A DNA stretch of 64,000 nt from Maniola hyperantus (GCF_902806685.2 NC_048555.1:2728001-2792000); one strand, 5' to 3'; positions 33,166 to 44,912 are shown, numbered from the stretch's first letter. The notes: generated by a model from the letters alone, not told the origin. Numbers and translations are program-made.

Positions 33166-33325
33166 GTCATCAACAGATGGATGTCCACTGGTGGACATAG
33201 ATTTCTTGTAGGGACCTCTGCACGCCACGGTCTTGCATCAGCAACTCTCTGCAACTTGCTAACCTAGTGAGGATTTACCAACGCTGTGCTTTCCGGTGCA
33301 AGGTCACCGTTCCAGTAACTTAGAA
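33166..33325 (-). repeat. RTE retrotransposon 3' tail (reverse)
   Basis: 'tcatcaacagatggatgtccactggtggacatag', 'ttcttgtagggacc', 'gcacgccacggtcttgc', 'ctttccggtgcaaggtcaccgttccag'. Confidence 0.55.
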
Positions 33326-34339
33326 TTTGAACATCTATCGGTTTGTAAACTATGTACCCCGCCTTGACGCCCGCGACTTGAGCTTCACAATCCGTTGTCT
33401 GTGGTTTCAGAAAAAAACTGATGTTACTAATGAACAGTATCTACGTAAGCAAATATTCGCCCGTTTCGAACCAAACCGTTTATTCTCAGGGGAAAACTGA
33501 CACATCTACTCGTACCAACCCAACGACATGCGACGTTTTATCAATACTACATCCCTTGTGGACTTTATACCATTTACATAGAGTTCAATAGCCCTCGGCA
33601 GGAACAATATAATTGATATTCCGGCATTCGATATGATGTTTCTCGATACACGACGCTTCGCAATTAAAATGGAGTCCCACAATATGGATGCTTTGTTTCC
33701 GCACCAAAATGAATTCAATTTGAACTCATCGTTATGCATATCCTTTGAATGAAAATTTGGTTTTCACTTTGACATGCCGGAATAGAATTTCGAGTCTATA
33801 TAAACAATCGTTATCTACACTAGAATAATGTCACTGTTCTAAAAGTATTTTGCATGAAATATTTAACCAGTATAGTTGCTTTACCATAATAGGTATTATT
33901 TTTTACAATAATTTTTACAATCAAAATTTAGACGTTTATTAAAAACGCAAAAGTGTAAATCGGTTAAGCGAATAGGCCGTGAAAAGACAGACAGAAAAAA
34001 AGACAGACGGATAGACGACATACTTTTGCAATATAATGTGGAACAAAGGAAGAAATTTCAAAGAGATTACCTACTTTCGAAATTATGAACAGTAATAAAA
34101 TATTCCTTAGCGAGCTATAATGCTAAAACAAAGTCCAAAGGAGCGGTTCCGAGCTAACCAAACATTAATTTATTTCTGAAAGGGACTTTCAAATAGCCAT
34201 TTTAAATTGGATCCTCGCATACTTCATTCAATATTTCGAAAGCAGATTTTCTTGAACGGAGTAATCCTTTTAGCTGTCATGCACACTTATCTCTTCCCCA
34301 GGGATACTTAATTTGAGATGAAAGCTTAGAAAATTTCTT
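33326..34339. repeat. Unassigned; scraps of a decayed element shared with 36740-37100
   Basis: 34190-34290 ('attttaaattggatcctcgcatacttcattc...ttttagctgtca') resembles 36750-36840. 33625-33690 ('gatatgatgt', 'cgcaattaaaatg') resembles the reverse of about 36960-37060. No reading frame is preserved between them. 33957-34030 has a purine-rich 'gacagacagaaaaaaagacagacgg' run. Confidence 0.35.
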
Positions 34340-34603
34340 GGACTAAAAGGGTTATACTCGACTGCGCTGAAGGCCACACGATGCGTTTTTACTACGTTGC
34401 GGTGCCGCGCCGCACCGTCGCTGTGGATTTGAGTATTGGGCGCCACACAGGCACTGCGTTGCCGCTACGGCAAAATGTATAGCCGCACCACCCCTCCCCG
34501 CTTCGTCTCTGGTCCCAAGTCCGTTGCGTGTGCGGTGCGGTGATGTAGGATGACGTGGCGGCACCGCTCAGGCTCCGCGCCGCACCGCGAACTAAAGTCT
34601 TTC
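34340..34603. repeat. GC-rich block, probable MITE
   Basis: 'ttgcggtgccgcgccgcaccg' and 'gctccgcgccgcaccgcga' bracket a GC-rich stretch that stands out from its AT-rich surroundings. The left part has the 'ggccacacgatgcg' start seen in lepidopteran GC-rich MITEs (memory). The 70-codon minus frame is incidental. Confidence 0.4.
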
Positions 34604-34611
34604 CAGCCTAG

Positions 34612-35393
34612 TAAAGATGGGCGTTATTGGCTATTTCTGGCAACGGTTAATCAATAGTTATTTAGTTTCAATACCAATATTGATAACCGTTGCTGAATAT
34701 CGGTATCAGAGTTGTGTTTCAACTAATTTAATATGCGCAAAGCGCAGCGGTTTCCGTAGTAGTAACTAAGCCAGCTGCCGTATCAATACCGTCTGTATAG
34801 CTAGCGCGCGCATATCCACTAAAATAAAACCAATTTTACTTTCATGAATATCGTGAAGTACCTAATCACAACCTTAAGTTCATAGCAGCAAAGTTTAATT
34901 ATAATGATCGTTGACATAGGTCAAACTATAGTGGACGCCTGCACGGATAGTTTGCCACAGTCCAGTTAATCAAAAACATTTCACGACGATTGAAAAACCA
35001 AAGAGGACCTTATCTCTATTACTCTAAGGCTAACTGTAATAAAATTGATAGATCAAAGTGTAATGGACAAGTACTTGTACAGTTAAGCCTTAGCGTAATA
35101 GAGATAAGGTCGGCTTTGGTTTATCAAGTTCTTAGTTACTAAGCCGGTAGCCAATAACCGCTCCTTCTCAGCTTTCAGTGAAAGAAAGAAAGAGAAGGCA
35201 TAATTATTGCGTTTTTAGTTACCAAAAAACCAAACAATGCATTATCAGTTGCCAGTTGGCAGCGTTGCGTTGTCAGGTGGTTCGTCATAGATGTTAGCTG
35301 ATAACCGTTGTTAGCTACGACAATAACGCTATGGTACGCTATAGGCACGGCAGCGGTTTTCAGTTAAGTTAAGCTATAGCGGACACATGTCTA
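34612..35393 (+). mobile_element. hAT-type MITE, copy 1 (782 bp)
   Basis: Starts TAAAGATGGGCG, ends CACATGTCTA, and is flanked on both sides by CAGCCTAG (34604-34611 and 35394-35401), an 8-bp target duplication. Second copy at 44921. Subterminal 'gcgttattggctatttctgg..caacggtta' is inverted near 35300 ('gataaccgttgttagctacgacaataacg'). An inner inverted pair surrounds 'accttatctctatta'. No transposase frame. Confidence 0.75.
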
Positions 35394-35547
35394 CAGCCTA
35401 GTGATTCTCTAACTCAATGAGCCACCGAGCACAGTTGACATTGATTTCTACAGGCTTTCTACGAAAAACTCAGTGAAGCAGCAATGTAGATCCAACCAAT
35501 GTCAAATGAGCTCAGTAGCTATCGTTCAGTGTTAGATACTGATACTG

Positions 35548-35694
35548 AAATCTATAGAGCGCACTTTAACTTTGCTCAGCCTTAAGACACTGTTATAACG
35601 AGACAGCTTTATATAGCTGGCATAAATGTCTCTTTTTAATGGTGCCTTAAATCTGAGCAAAGTCAAAGTACCTACACTCTATAAATCTAAGCCT
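35548..35694. mobile_element. Foldback MITE T1, copy 2
   Basis: 'gaaatctatagagcgcactttaactttgctcag' and, inverted, 'ctgagcaaagtcaaagtacctacactctataaatct'. Confidence 0.55.
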
Positions 35695-36435
35695 AAGTTT
35701 GTGAATCACCCCGCAGATCGTCTCGTTTCCAGTCTCCATCGACTGTTTCATCATAGTTTCCTAATAACAAGTTAACAACCATAAATATGAGAATTCAGAG
35801 AAAAAAAAAAGCTACAAAATAAAGGACTTGTGCGTGTAATTATTATTGTCACTCGTGAATACAGACCGCGGTCTATCGCAACAAAAAGTTTCGTGAAACG
35901 AAAAGACGTGAAATTACACGAAAGAGCCCAAAATAGGCGCTTACACACAGTTTCGGTGTCATCCTGTATAATGTTATACGCGTTCTATTGCTTATAAAAG
36001 TGAGGGTAGATTGCATGCGGTTACCTGTGGTTTGGGAAGGGCCCCTTTTCGAATTTGTATGGGCCTTTTATGTGCTTACGTGTTATAGAGGGACATTTGT
36101 TGGTGTATTTATTTAAAACTTTGCCTAAGTACGCGTTGTTAGATTATTTTGTATTGTTTGTCTTACTATTTTATTTTACAGTCAACTAAAATGGTGTCTA
36201 TTTCTTTAGGTGTCACTATATAAACTATTTCAAAGAAAGGGTAAGAAGGAAACGATGCTAGCGGGGTATCGATACTTTTACTCGATACCGTACTATCAGT
36301 AAGAAATTATCGAGAGATTAGAGGTAAGTCAAAACGACAGTTCTTTCACAAATTAAAATTTATTCAATAAATAAATAAATACTTTTTCAAGAAACGATTT
36401 TTCACATTGCGGAGCGTAACAAAAATGGAGTAAAC
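35695..36435. other. No gene recognised
   Basis: AT-rich, unassigned. Confidence 0.3.
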
Positions 36436-36510
36436 ATATTGATGTAGGAGGACATAACTCTGAAAAGTTAGAGGTGCGTGCCCGGGATCAAACCCACGAT
36501 CACGATATAG
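36436..36510 (-). repeat. SINE S1 head scrap (reverse)
   Basis: 'ggacataactctgaaaagttagaggtgcgtgcccgggatcaaaccc' is the inverse of the S1 head including box B. Confidence 0.5.
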
Positions 36511-37320
36511 AAATTCTTTATTGTCATAATGTGTGTTACAAAAAAGGTGCAACGCTTCTTTAGGTACAGAACCCTAGAAATAAAACTATACAATATCTTC
36601 AGCGCCAAGTCTTTGGACGATGTAACGAGGTCATGACTCATGACCCTAAGTTAAGTATAAAATGGCTAAACTGAGTTTATATAAGCGGTTAATGGGTCAC
36701 CCAGAGGTATTATGATATTCTAAAAAGGGTTTCTAAATTATATCACCCATTTTAAATTGAATCCTTTTCATGCTTCATTCGAAGTTTCAAAGGCAGACTC
36801 TATTAAGTATCCTAATCCTTTAAAGCTGTCAGGGACACTAATTTTTTACCAAAAATTTATTTCAAGTTCACTTTCAAGAGCTGGCGATGGGTTGATCATA
36901 ACGATGAGATTCACAGGGTTTGATGTATTACAAAAGGTTTCAAATAGCATACATTTTGGAGCGGAAGTGTCGTCATATTCCGGTCGTCATTTTAATTGCG
37001 ACAAACCTGAGCGACAAACGTTCGTCGTGGCGCCAGAGGGGGCACATCATATCGAGCATGATGAAATATCAGTAATTATCGAATGTGTGCAGGCAACTTT
37101 GGAATGTACCAAGACGAGTTAGGGACTATAATAGTTTACAGAATTGCTCATGTCATTTCATAGTATTAGACAGGTGCGTGTGTATCTTCCGGTGAAAATA
37201 AGTGTAGTTTCTACCGGCTTGCGAAATTTTGTCTGGACTGATGTAAATAAATGGCTTTGCGTGCTCGCCAGATACAAAGTAAAATATTTAAAACTTCTTT
37301 CTTATTAATTAAAACGATAA
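36511..37320. other. Unassigned, with a 121-codon frame of unknown status
   Basis: 36757-37122 (+) is open for 121 codons. I recognise no domain. Part of its DNA is shared, diverged and out of frame, with the 33.6-34.3 kb region, so it is more likely an old repeat than a gene. Confidence 0.3.
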
Positions 37321-37325
37321 GTAAA

Positions 37326-37990
37326 TATATAAAAGGAAAATGTGACTGACTGACTAACTGATCTATCAACGCACAGCTCAAACTACTGGACGAATCAGGT
37401 TAAAATTTGGCATGCAGATAATATTATGACGTAGGCATCCGTTAAGAAAGTATTTTTGAAAATTTAACCACTAAGGGGGTGAAATAGGGGTTTCAAAATT
37501 TTTGAAAGCCACGCGAACGAAGTCCCGAGCATAAGCTAGTCAGTACCCTTATTACAAATGCGAAAGCGTGTTTGTTTGTTGGTTTGTTGGTTTGTCCTTC
37601 AATCACGTCGCAATGGTGCAACGGATTGACGTGATTTTTGCATGGGTATAGATAAAAACCTGGAGAGTGACATAGGCTACTTTTTATCCCGGAAAATTAA
37701 AGACTTCCTAAAGACTAGGATTTTTGAAAAACCTAATTTCACGCGAACGAAGTTGCGGACATCAGGTATAATACTATAAATGTGGAAATGTGTCTGTCTG
37801 CTAGCCTTTCACGGCCCGTCTGTTTAACTGATTTTGTTGAAATTCGGTAGCTTGCGTCTGGAGGACGGACATAGGCTACTTTTGTCCCGGAAAATCAATA
37901 ATATTATACCAATTTATGAAATTAATTTCTCCACGTTTTTTCGTCTTGAGGACGCAAAGAGGCTATTTTTGTACCGGAAAATCGTTCTTT
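37326..37990 (+). repeat. Three Helitron-like elements head to tail (H1, H3, H2)
   Basis: H1 from about 37326 to CTAG at 37536-37539. The very next bases TCAGTACCCTTATTACAAATG are the 5' end of H3 (37540 to about 37766, its CTAG decayed to CAGG). H2 follows at once ('ataatactataaatgtgg', 'gtgtctgtctgctagcctttcacgg') to about 37900, with a partly duplicated, decayed stretch to 37990. Confidence 0.65.
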
Positions 37991-38406
37991 TCGTAGCTAC
38001 TCGTAGTCAACGTAGCACACCGCTGCGCCGCAGAGGACTTCAAAAGTATTTATTAACAATACCAATTTTAATATCTCTATGTTTTTCGATAAAATTGTCC
38101 GAAAAGCAAATTGTTTTATTAAATTAACAGCTATTATAAAATTTGTTTCAATCTCGCCAATATTAATATTTGCTAGCTCAAACATTATGCTAGCAAAATG
38201 TAGTGATTGTTAACACGGGATTCTTATTAAACAAATAATTATGATTACTAGATCAATAGGTATGTCTATAACACATTGAACGATGTTTATATTATAGGTT
38301 AACAAATATTTGGAACAATAAATTGCATATCGTTTATTGATTTTACAAAAACCATTACAACAAAACGTAAATGTTTTAAACTAAATCTGTCTATATACAA
38401 CCTCCT
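37991..38406. other. No gene recognised
   Basis: 'gtagctactcgtagtcaacgtagcacaccgctgcgccgcag' at 37993 may be a further repeat end. Frames at 37834-38127 (+) and 37997-38185 (-) are shadows. Confidence 0.3.
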
Positions 38407-38725
38407 CAAGCTGTGATAGCCTAGTGGTTAGGACGTCCGCCTTCTAATCGTAGGTTGGGGGTTCGATCCCGGGCACGCACCTCTAACTTTTCGGAGTTAC
38501 GTGCGTTTTAAGTAATTAAATATCACTTGCTTTAACGGTTAAGGAAAACATCCTGAAGAAACCTGCATGCCCGAGAGTTATCCATAATGTTCTCAAAGGT
38601 GTGTGAAGTCTACCAATCCGCACATGGCCAGCGTGGTAGACTATGGCCAAAACCCTCCTTAACTGAGAGGTGACCCGTGCTCTGTAGTGAGCCGGCAATA
38701 GGTTTATCATGATGATGATGATTAT
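38407..38725 (+). repeat. tRNA-derived SINE S1, full length
   Basis: Head 'gctgtgatagcctagtggttaggacgtccgcc' (box A) and GGTTCGATCCCGGGCACGC (box B). Body 'ggaaaacatcctgaagaaacctgcatgcc', 'gttctcaaaggtgtgtgaagtc', 'gtagtgagccggcaatagg'. Tail (GAT)n. The reference copy for S1 in this window. Confidence 0.75.
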
Positions 38726-38764
38726 ATAACCTTATCGATCTTACCATAACGCGGTATTCTAAGG

Positions 38765-38935
38765 CGGACTATTGGATGCCTGCGACTTCATCCGAGTGTA
38801 TTTTGGTTTTAAAAGTCCCGTGATAACTCTTGATTTTCGGGATAAAAATAGCCCCCTGTCACCCTCCACGTCTTTACAAATTATAGCTTATGTCACTTTT
38901 CAGGACACCTAGCTATGCCCATGAAAAAAAACACG
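38765..38935 (-). repeat. Helitron-like H3, decayed (reverse)
   Basis: 'gatgcctgcgacttcatccgagtg', 'agtcccgtgataactcttgattttcggg', then two versions of 'atgtcactttcagg'. Confidence 0.5.
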
Positions 38936-39380
38936 TCTTTGAATAACCCATTTTGCTACATACACTTCCAAAAATGTTTTAATTATCAAGAGTGGTTTTA
39001 AAAATTAATTAGTATAATTTCTTTGATGAAATTTCTGAATTTCAGACGCTTCCATTTTGTCCTCGTAATTTTTCTTATTTCGCAATTTGCTATTTATAAT
39101 TGGAGTCCACTCAGGTTTTATTTAGCTGGCAATTAAAAATTTCCCAGCCAGCGACTTTCAATGTCTTTAACCAAAGATATTATTACTAAGAGGATAGAGT
39201 GGTTTTGAAAAAGAAATGCTGAAATTAATGTAAAGAGTAAGAAATAACATGTTTTTAACCGACTTCCAAAAAGGAGGTGAACCACCTCAAATCGTTTTTT
39301 TTTTCAATGTAATGTAGAAGTTTCACACAGGAGTTTCCACATTGGTGACAATAGGTACGTTTTTTACCTTCGTAGATTTT
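38936..39380. other. Mostly unassigned
   Basis: 39257-39300 ('ttaaccgacttccaaaaaggaggtgaacc') is an end scrap of the element described at 47701. Confidence 0.4.
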
Positions 39381-39381
39381 A

Positions 39382-39771
39382 AGGGTTCCCTACCTCAAAT
39401 AGAAAAACGGAACCCTTATAGGATCACTTTGTTGTCTGTCTGTATGTCTGTCTGTGAAGAAACCGTCAACGGGAAATAAAGGGTACTTCCCATTGACCTA
39501 CAATCATGTAATTTGGTAAGTAGATAGGTCTTATAGCACACGTAAGGGGAAAAATCCAAAAAACGTGAATTTGTGGTTACATCGCAAAACAAAAATTAAA
39601 GTAACATTCTTTAATTATTATTATAGATATTTCCTATCTATCTGCCTATCTGCCAAAATTCATGATTCTAGATCAACGGGAAGACAAACAGACAGACAGA
39701 CAGACAACGAAGTGATTCTATAAGGGTTCCTTTTTTTCCTTTTGAAGTACGGGACCCCAAAAATGTTCACG
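39382..39771. repeat. Inverted pair of family B pieces
   Basis: 39382-39602 is the forward 5' half ('agggttccctacctcaaatag', (GTCT)n, 'cattgacctacaatcatg'). 39636-39771 is a reverse 5' half ending 'ccttttgaagtacgggacccc'. Together they form a foldback. Confidence 0.55.
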
Positions 39772-41253
39772 AAAATCAGGTCAACCACGATTAGGTGACA
39801 GCTTTTTTTAATTTATGTTAAAGTATGTATATCTTTATCTAAATAAAGTAAGTTATGGCAGTGTTTAAGGAGCTAATGACTTATTCTATTTTTTATTTTG
39901 ATCTATGGCGGCCAAAATAAAGTCGAAGTTTATTTACACAAAGATGAAATAAGTAGGTACTTTATGTTTTTTACTAATAAATCTTGCTTGACAGCACATA
40001 AGGACCTCTAATATTCCCTCGCACACTAAAACTACGAGTCATATTACTTTAACCACTTCAGCCTTTTGCCCTGTTGAGACAGCTTGGGGACGAATAAAAA
40101 AATATATTCTTAGGCTAAGGTCTAGCGCAGAAGGCACGCTTTTATGTCTAGTGCAACTGCATTTTGTCAATGTCGCAGAGCTGATAATCACTTAGATTTG
40201 TCCGAAGGTGATTTTGATGGTGGCTTTGAGCGTACATTTTGCGTGACAATTTTTTTTTAATTATTTATTATCAAACCATAATACAATTCAAAAAGCTTAG
40301 TCTAAAAACTCCGAAAAAACCACAGAGGTTTGTCCTCAGTGCCTAGCTGCTACGATTAGGTATTAACTAATTACTTAAAGAAATAATCCAGTTATGAGAA
40401 AACTATGTTTTTCTAAGTACTGCTACAGTAGCTATAAAACGCGAAGAATCAAGTAAGGATGTAACATATAATCGTGAGTAGGTTTATTAAATTTATAGGT
40501 TTATTAGGTGAATAGGATTAGCACGAATATAAATAATTATATAACCTACATAGACACAAAAGACAAATAAGGAAATGTCTGCTAGATTTATCCCCAGCGT
40601 ATGGTGGAAAATTTTAACCCTTATAAGGATAAACAATAAAATAAACATGCATTTCATTCATATTATTATCTGAATCAAAAGAAATATTAATGTAAACAGA
40701 CTCGCCAATTGAAGCCAATAATTTTGTTGACTAAGCGTAGAAAAAGAAATTCTCAAATTAAACTTGCGTAAAATCACAATCTTTTTGTTGTAAAAAGTGT
40801 ATGAAATCAGTGTATTTGGTGAAAGAAAAATTGTACTTGATTACTAAAATCGGTACTCTACTTCAAGCCTAACAGAAAGTGTCAAGAGACCCTCCTCTAC
40901 GTTATTTTATTGCTCAAGGTCGAGAAAATCTTGACAAACTTTATGAATAAAATAATATTTTGAGCTTAAACGACGTAGACTTTAGCATAGGCTATTTACG
41001 ATTACTTTGTACCTTAGAGAGCACTTCATAACTATCCGTCCCATCCACAGAAATAAGAAGATAGAAAGACAGGTAAGTCACTTAGATGGCGATGGAAAGA
41101 GCTACCTACGCTTTGATTTTTTCTACGTGATCAAAACCACCAAGAAAAAATTCCCACAGGATTGTCTTGTCTAGCTGTCTCTATCGACCGACTATGTGAT
41201 CTCTTTAGGCTGTGTTAATTTGCTTCTATACATTGTCGCTTTTTCATCTGCAG
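39772..41253. other. No gene recognised
   Basis: About 1.5 kb of apparently unique AT-rich sequence; no defended exon or repeat. Confidence 0.35.
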
Positions 41254-41348
41254 CCAAGGACGATCAGTGCGACAACGCTGCTTCGCGACTTTCACTATTC
41301 TTTGAGAAGTACAACCCGCTTGGCTGTTTTAGTCCTAGCAATATTTCG
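41254..41348 (+). CDS. Candidate coding exon (weak)
   Basis: Bordered by a good acceptor (pyrimidine-rich gtcgctttttcatctgCAG) and a good donor (tttcg|GTAAGG). Open in the frame giving residues KDDQCDNAASRLSLFFEKYN and a few more, but a second frame is also open, and I recognise no family. If the G left over by the putative first exon at 2125-2140 is joined to it, the first reading is in phase; that would happen by chance one time in three. No expression evidence. Confidence 0.2.
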
Positions 41349-42249
41349 GTAAGGTAATGTGATCTTTCAAAACAAAAAATCAATAAAATATAGAATGACA
41401 AGCAGTATGAAGGTATGTATTTTTATTTACGCGCAAGCTGTCCCAAAGGGGCAAAGATACTGAAAACCTTCATATACGTAGTAATGTGCTGGGGGATATG
41501 TCACGTTGTCAAGTAAGATTTGTAACGAAAAAGGCAAGGTGCAATATTAATACGTCCTTCGAGTTGTAGTTGTACCCTTCCTCTTCATTTTGACTTTAGA
41601 AAGATTATTCAGATATTATAAGGTAGGTATAGTTCTTGCATTTCACGAAAGCCACTGACTCATGCTTGTGTTTAAGTCGTATCGGTATACGTAAGGTCCA
41701 CTAAATGTGTGCGTTTGACAGCGCTTGCTCGCGACTGATTGGTCCGGCATGCACGCACACTTACGCAATGACCATGTAAACGACGTTACCACAAGTAAAG
41801 TTCAGTAGCCTTCGTGAATTGCAAGACTGTACGAAAGATAGTGATTGTTCTTTACTTCATGATCACGTCAGAGACAATTTTGTTAGTTTTAACAATTTGT
41901 TTCATAATACAACCCATCAAGGTACAATTTTTAAAAGCAGCGTCAACTCTTCACTTCTGTCGGCAGTCCCCACTGACTGCTAATTTATTTATATTTTCGC
42001 AAAAAATCCTTGCTTCTCATAGAAATGAAAGCTTTTTAAGTACTTTGATGGCAACTCGTAGCCAGCAGCAAGTTGTCAGAGTTTTACTTCAAATCTGATT
42101 TTCTTTGTAAATTACCTCAGCTTTGTTTGTGAAGAAATATTGAAAACAGAAGGCATACTTACAGCAAGTAGGTAATCAGTACAAGCAGTCGTAGATTCTT
42201 AGAAGTCTTGTATTTTTCAAATCTATCTAACGAATTGACAAGCAAATAT
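41349..42249. other. No gene recognised
   Basis: A 94-codon frame at 41814-42098 (starting GTG, hydrophobic near its start) shows no domain I know. Confidence 0.3.
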
Positions 42250-42535
42250 AGAATAGACAGTTTTGCTTAGGAATGAGTTCAGCTTTCAGTGATCGAAATC
42301 ATGAAATTAATAGATAGGATAGGATAGTTTAGCACAACTTTAGACCATTTTTACATGGGATTGAGTTCAAATTTCATTCAGTGATTGAAATCATGAACTT
42401 TGGACACAAGTAGAGCACAATAATTAGACCGTTTTGTTTAAAATGAGTTCAGATTTCATACAGTGATCAAAATCATGAATCTCGGACTATAGTTTAGCAC
42501 AGTTTTGTGCCGTTTCGTTTGGAAATAAGTTTAGT
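42250..42535 (+). repeat. Tandem repeat, ~80-86 bp, about 3.5 units
   Basis: 'gagttcag/aaa/gatttca' at 42277, 42363 and 42443, each followed by 'cagtgatc/tgaaatcatgaa' and 'agcacaa...agaccgttttg'. The last unit fades at 42535. Confidence 0.6.
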
Positions 42536-42976
42536 TTAGTTTTTTGCATGGGTGTAGTTGAAGACCTGGAGAGTGGCATAGGTATTTTATCCCGGACAAT
42601 CAAGTTGCCACGGGATTTTCCTCAGGGAGAGGTTGAAGATAAATAAAAAACTCTGTCTCATATGTCACTGCCTTTTAGGGCATTTTGTCTCGTTAGAGTG
42701 GGGAATGTTGACAGCGCCTGACGGTTATGAATAACTTATTCCGGCCTTGGTGGATAGAGACCTCATTTCACGACCGAAACTGATTCGGGATTTATGAACT
42801 ATATTGTTGTAGGTACGTCGTTTCGGAGAGAGTTAATAAGCTTCATATACCTACCTATATCACGGTAATGTTATAGATAACATTACCGTGCCTATATTAT
42901 TCATAACTATTACTTTTTTAGGGTTCCATAGGATGATAGGATCATTTTGTTGTCTGTCTGTCTGTCCGTCTGTCCA
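42536..42976. repeat. H3 scrap, perfect 14-bp hairpin, family B scrap
   Basis: 42541-42640: H3 middle ('tttgcatgggtgtagttgaagacctggagagtgg'). 42861-42874 CACGGTAATGTTAT and 42877-42890 ATAACATTACCGTG form a perfect stem with a 2-base loop. 42917-42976: family B start ('agggttccataggatg', (GTCT)n). Confidence 0.5.
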
Positions 42977-43201
42977 TCTACTATGAAAAGAATTATTGAT
43001 ATTATGAAGATATCATTTAGAAAGCACGCAACGTGAGCCGGGCGCATCAGAATTAATGTGCGTAAAGTATTAGATGTACTTAGTATTATTAGTGCGCAAT
43101 GGTCGGGTGCCTTTTTCCTTCGATGCGAAAATTAAACTACATTTTGATATATTTTGATTACTTTTTTATAATTTACCATTTCACATAAAATCATAACAGT
43201 A

Positions 43202-43486
43202 CCCGTAGTACAAGATGTTACGTCTCACCAAACGAAACCAAATTCGAGAGTCGAAATACTTCCGCGTTACAGTAAAATGGACCTTAACAGGCTTGAATTG
43301 AAGTCAAATATTCAATGCCACTGATTTTAATTTCGCAATGTTTCCGCTTGGAGCGCTGGCTGTAGAAGTGTAGACAAACTTGAGCTTTAAAACAAGGCAT
43401 TTAAGATCCAGTTTACTGTAACGCGGAAGTATTTCGAGTCTCGAATTTGGTTTGGTTTGGTGAGACGTAAAATCTTGTACTACGGG
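43202..43486. mobile_element. 285-bp TIR MITE (family M), TA-flanked
   Basis: Ends CCCGTAGTACAAGATGTTACG and the inverse CGTAAAATCTTGTACTACGGG, with inverted similarity for about 75 bases ('tacttccgcgttacagtaaa'). Flanked by TA on both sides (43200-43201, 43487-43488), as for Tc1/mariner-type MITEs. Exactly the same length as the copy at 57465. The 76-codon minus frame is incidental. Confidence 0.7.
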
Positions 43487-43752
43487 TACAGAACGGATAA
43501 CAAGCCATAACAGTGAAAACAAACAAAACAACATGGCGGAAACACAAAGCGGATGCCGGCGTTTTTCATTGTTTTTCGCCTCATGTAAAATGCACGGAAG
43601 TATGTTTTAGATTATTCAACGGCAATTTAGCTAAACTTTTGTATCGCGAATAGTGTTGCCAGATTTTTTTCTAGGATATCCTGTTTACGGAAGTAATAAT
43701 TTTTTATAGTCTTTATTTGCCCAAAGTATAAGTCAAATATTTTATCCTAAAC
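43487..43752. other. No gene recognised
   Basis: AT-rich. Confidence 0.3.
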
Positions 43753-43753
43753 T

Positions 43754-43945
43754 AGCTGACCTGGCAAACTTCGTACCGCCTAACAGTCGATTCTTTTTCA
43801 GGATTTTTTTTAAATTTTTCTCTCCGTAAGAACCATCCTCGTACTTCAAGGAATATTATAAAAAAAGAATTAGCGAAATCGGTTCAGTTGTTCTCGAGAT
43901 TTGCGATCAGCAACACATTCAGCGATTCGTTTTTATATATAGAGA
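43754..43945 (-). repeat. Helitron-like H4 (reverse)
   Basis: ctagctgacctggcaaacttcg, 'taccgcctaacagtcgattc', 'ctccgtaagaaccatcctcgtac', 'gagatttgcgatcagcaacacattcagcg'. Confidence 0.6.
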
Positions 43946-44033
43946 TAGGTAATAAATTACACATTTTGATGGTGGTTGTTGGATTTTTAAGATTAAGTAT
44001 GTAGTGGTGATAATTTTCACGCAAACTTAAACC

Positions 44034-44370
44034 AAAGCTACCAGGCGCCCAGGTCTGAGAAGAACCCACAACAAACTCAGCCAGGTATAGCCCTTCTTTT
44101 TAGTCTAGGTTGAGATCTATAGGTTGCACTTTGAGTTACTCATACTCAAGTTAACTTAAGTTTAAGTCTGAGTAAAGTGTAAGTACGCTGTATAAATCTC
44201 AACTTAAGACTTTCAAGAGTTAAAATAAAATAGATTGAAGCTCTGGCATAACTCTTCATTTTACTAGCTATCAGAATAATATTTTATGCCAAACTAGATG
44301 ATTTAGTTTTTTTAATTATATATAGATCAGTCAGTCAGTCAGTCAGTCACCTTTTCGTTTTATATATTTT
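44034..44370. repeat. Retroelement scrap, MITE T1 copy 3, H1 scrap
   Basis: 44034-44090 'aggcgcccaggtctgagaagaacccac'. 44108-44205 foldback T1 ('gagatctataggttgcactttgag' / 'gtacgctgtataaatctcaac'). 44296-44370 reverse H1 end with (TCAG)n. Confidence 0.5.
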
Positions 44371-44912
44371 GTAAGCAAAAACTCTGTCAGTGTAAGTAAG
44401 TAAGTAAACAGTAATTATGTAAAGTGTAACAACTAAATCGGAGTGATTATAATATTAGTGTGATATAACTATGAAGTTGCAAATAAATTAGTGTGATTGT
44501 ACTGCTTCATCTTAGAAGATGAGTTGACAAGATGGCTTGGTACTATTTACAAAAAACCATTCAAGTATGAGTCGAACTTACTCACGAAGGGTACCATAAC
44601 AAAATTTAAAAAAAATTGTGATGTAACCATAAATAATTCACATTCATTTTATACCGAAGAAATTTTCACAATCTCGTAGGTATTCAATTCAATTGGAATA
44701 TCCTGTTTAATATTCCATATAGCTTATCTGGAAAGTCATAGAATTTGCACCAATAAAAGTTAGGTCTTCAACCTCCTTATAGTTGCCAGCTCTTTGGATA
44801 AAGCGGCATCTCATCTCTGTCACGTGCACTAGTCTGGTTCTAATCGAAAAAAGTGGAGATCTTTGGATGTTATAACAGAGTTTGATGCACACCATAGTAT
44901 GGTAGATTGTAG
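44371..44912. other. No gene recognised
   Basis: 60- and 62-codon frames at 44497 (+) and 44707 (-) have no recognisable domain. Confidence 0.3.

Noticed and set aside
36757..37122. 121-codon open frame
   Set aside because: No domain recognised, no splice context, and parts of the DNA recur diverged and out of frame at 33.6-34.3 kb. Treated as unassigned sequence rather than a gene.
38407..38480. tRNA-like sequence with good A and B boxes
   Set aside because: Head of a SINE: several copies share the same body and (GAT)n tail, and the acceptor stem does not close. The same applies at 4118, 20624, 23751, 50207, 50697 and 57180.
41814..42098. 94-codon frame with a hydrophobic start
   Set aside because: Starts with GTG, has no recognised family and no supporting neighbour. 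A membrane-like stretch alone is common in AT-rich DNA.
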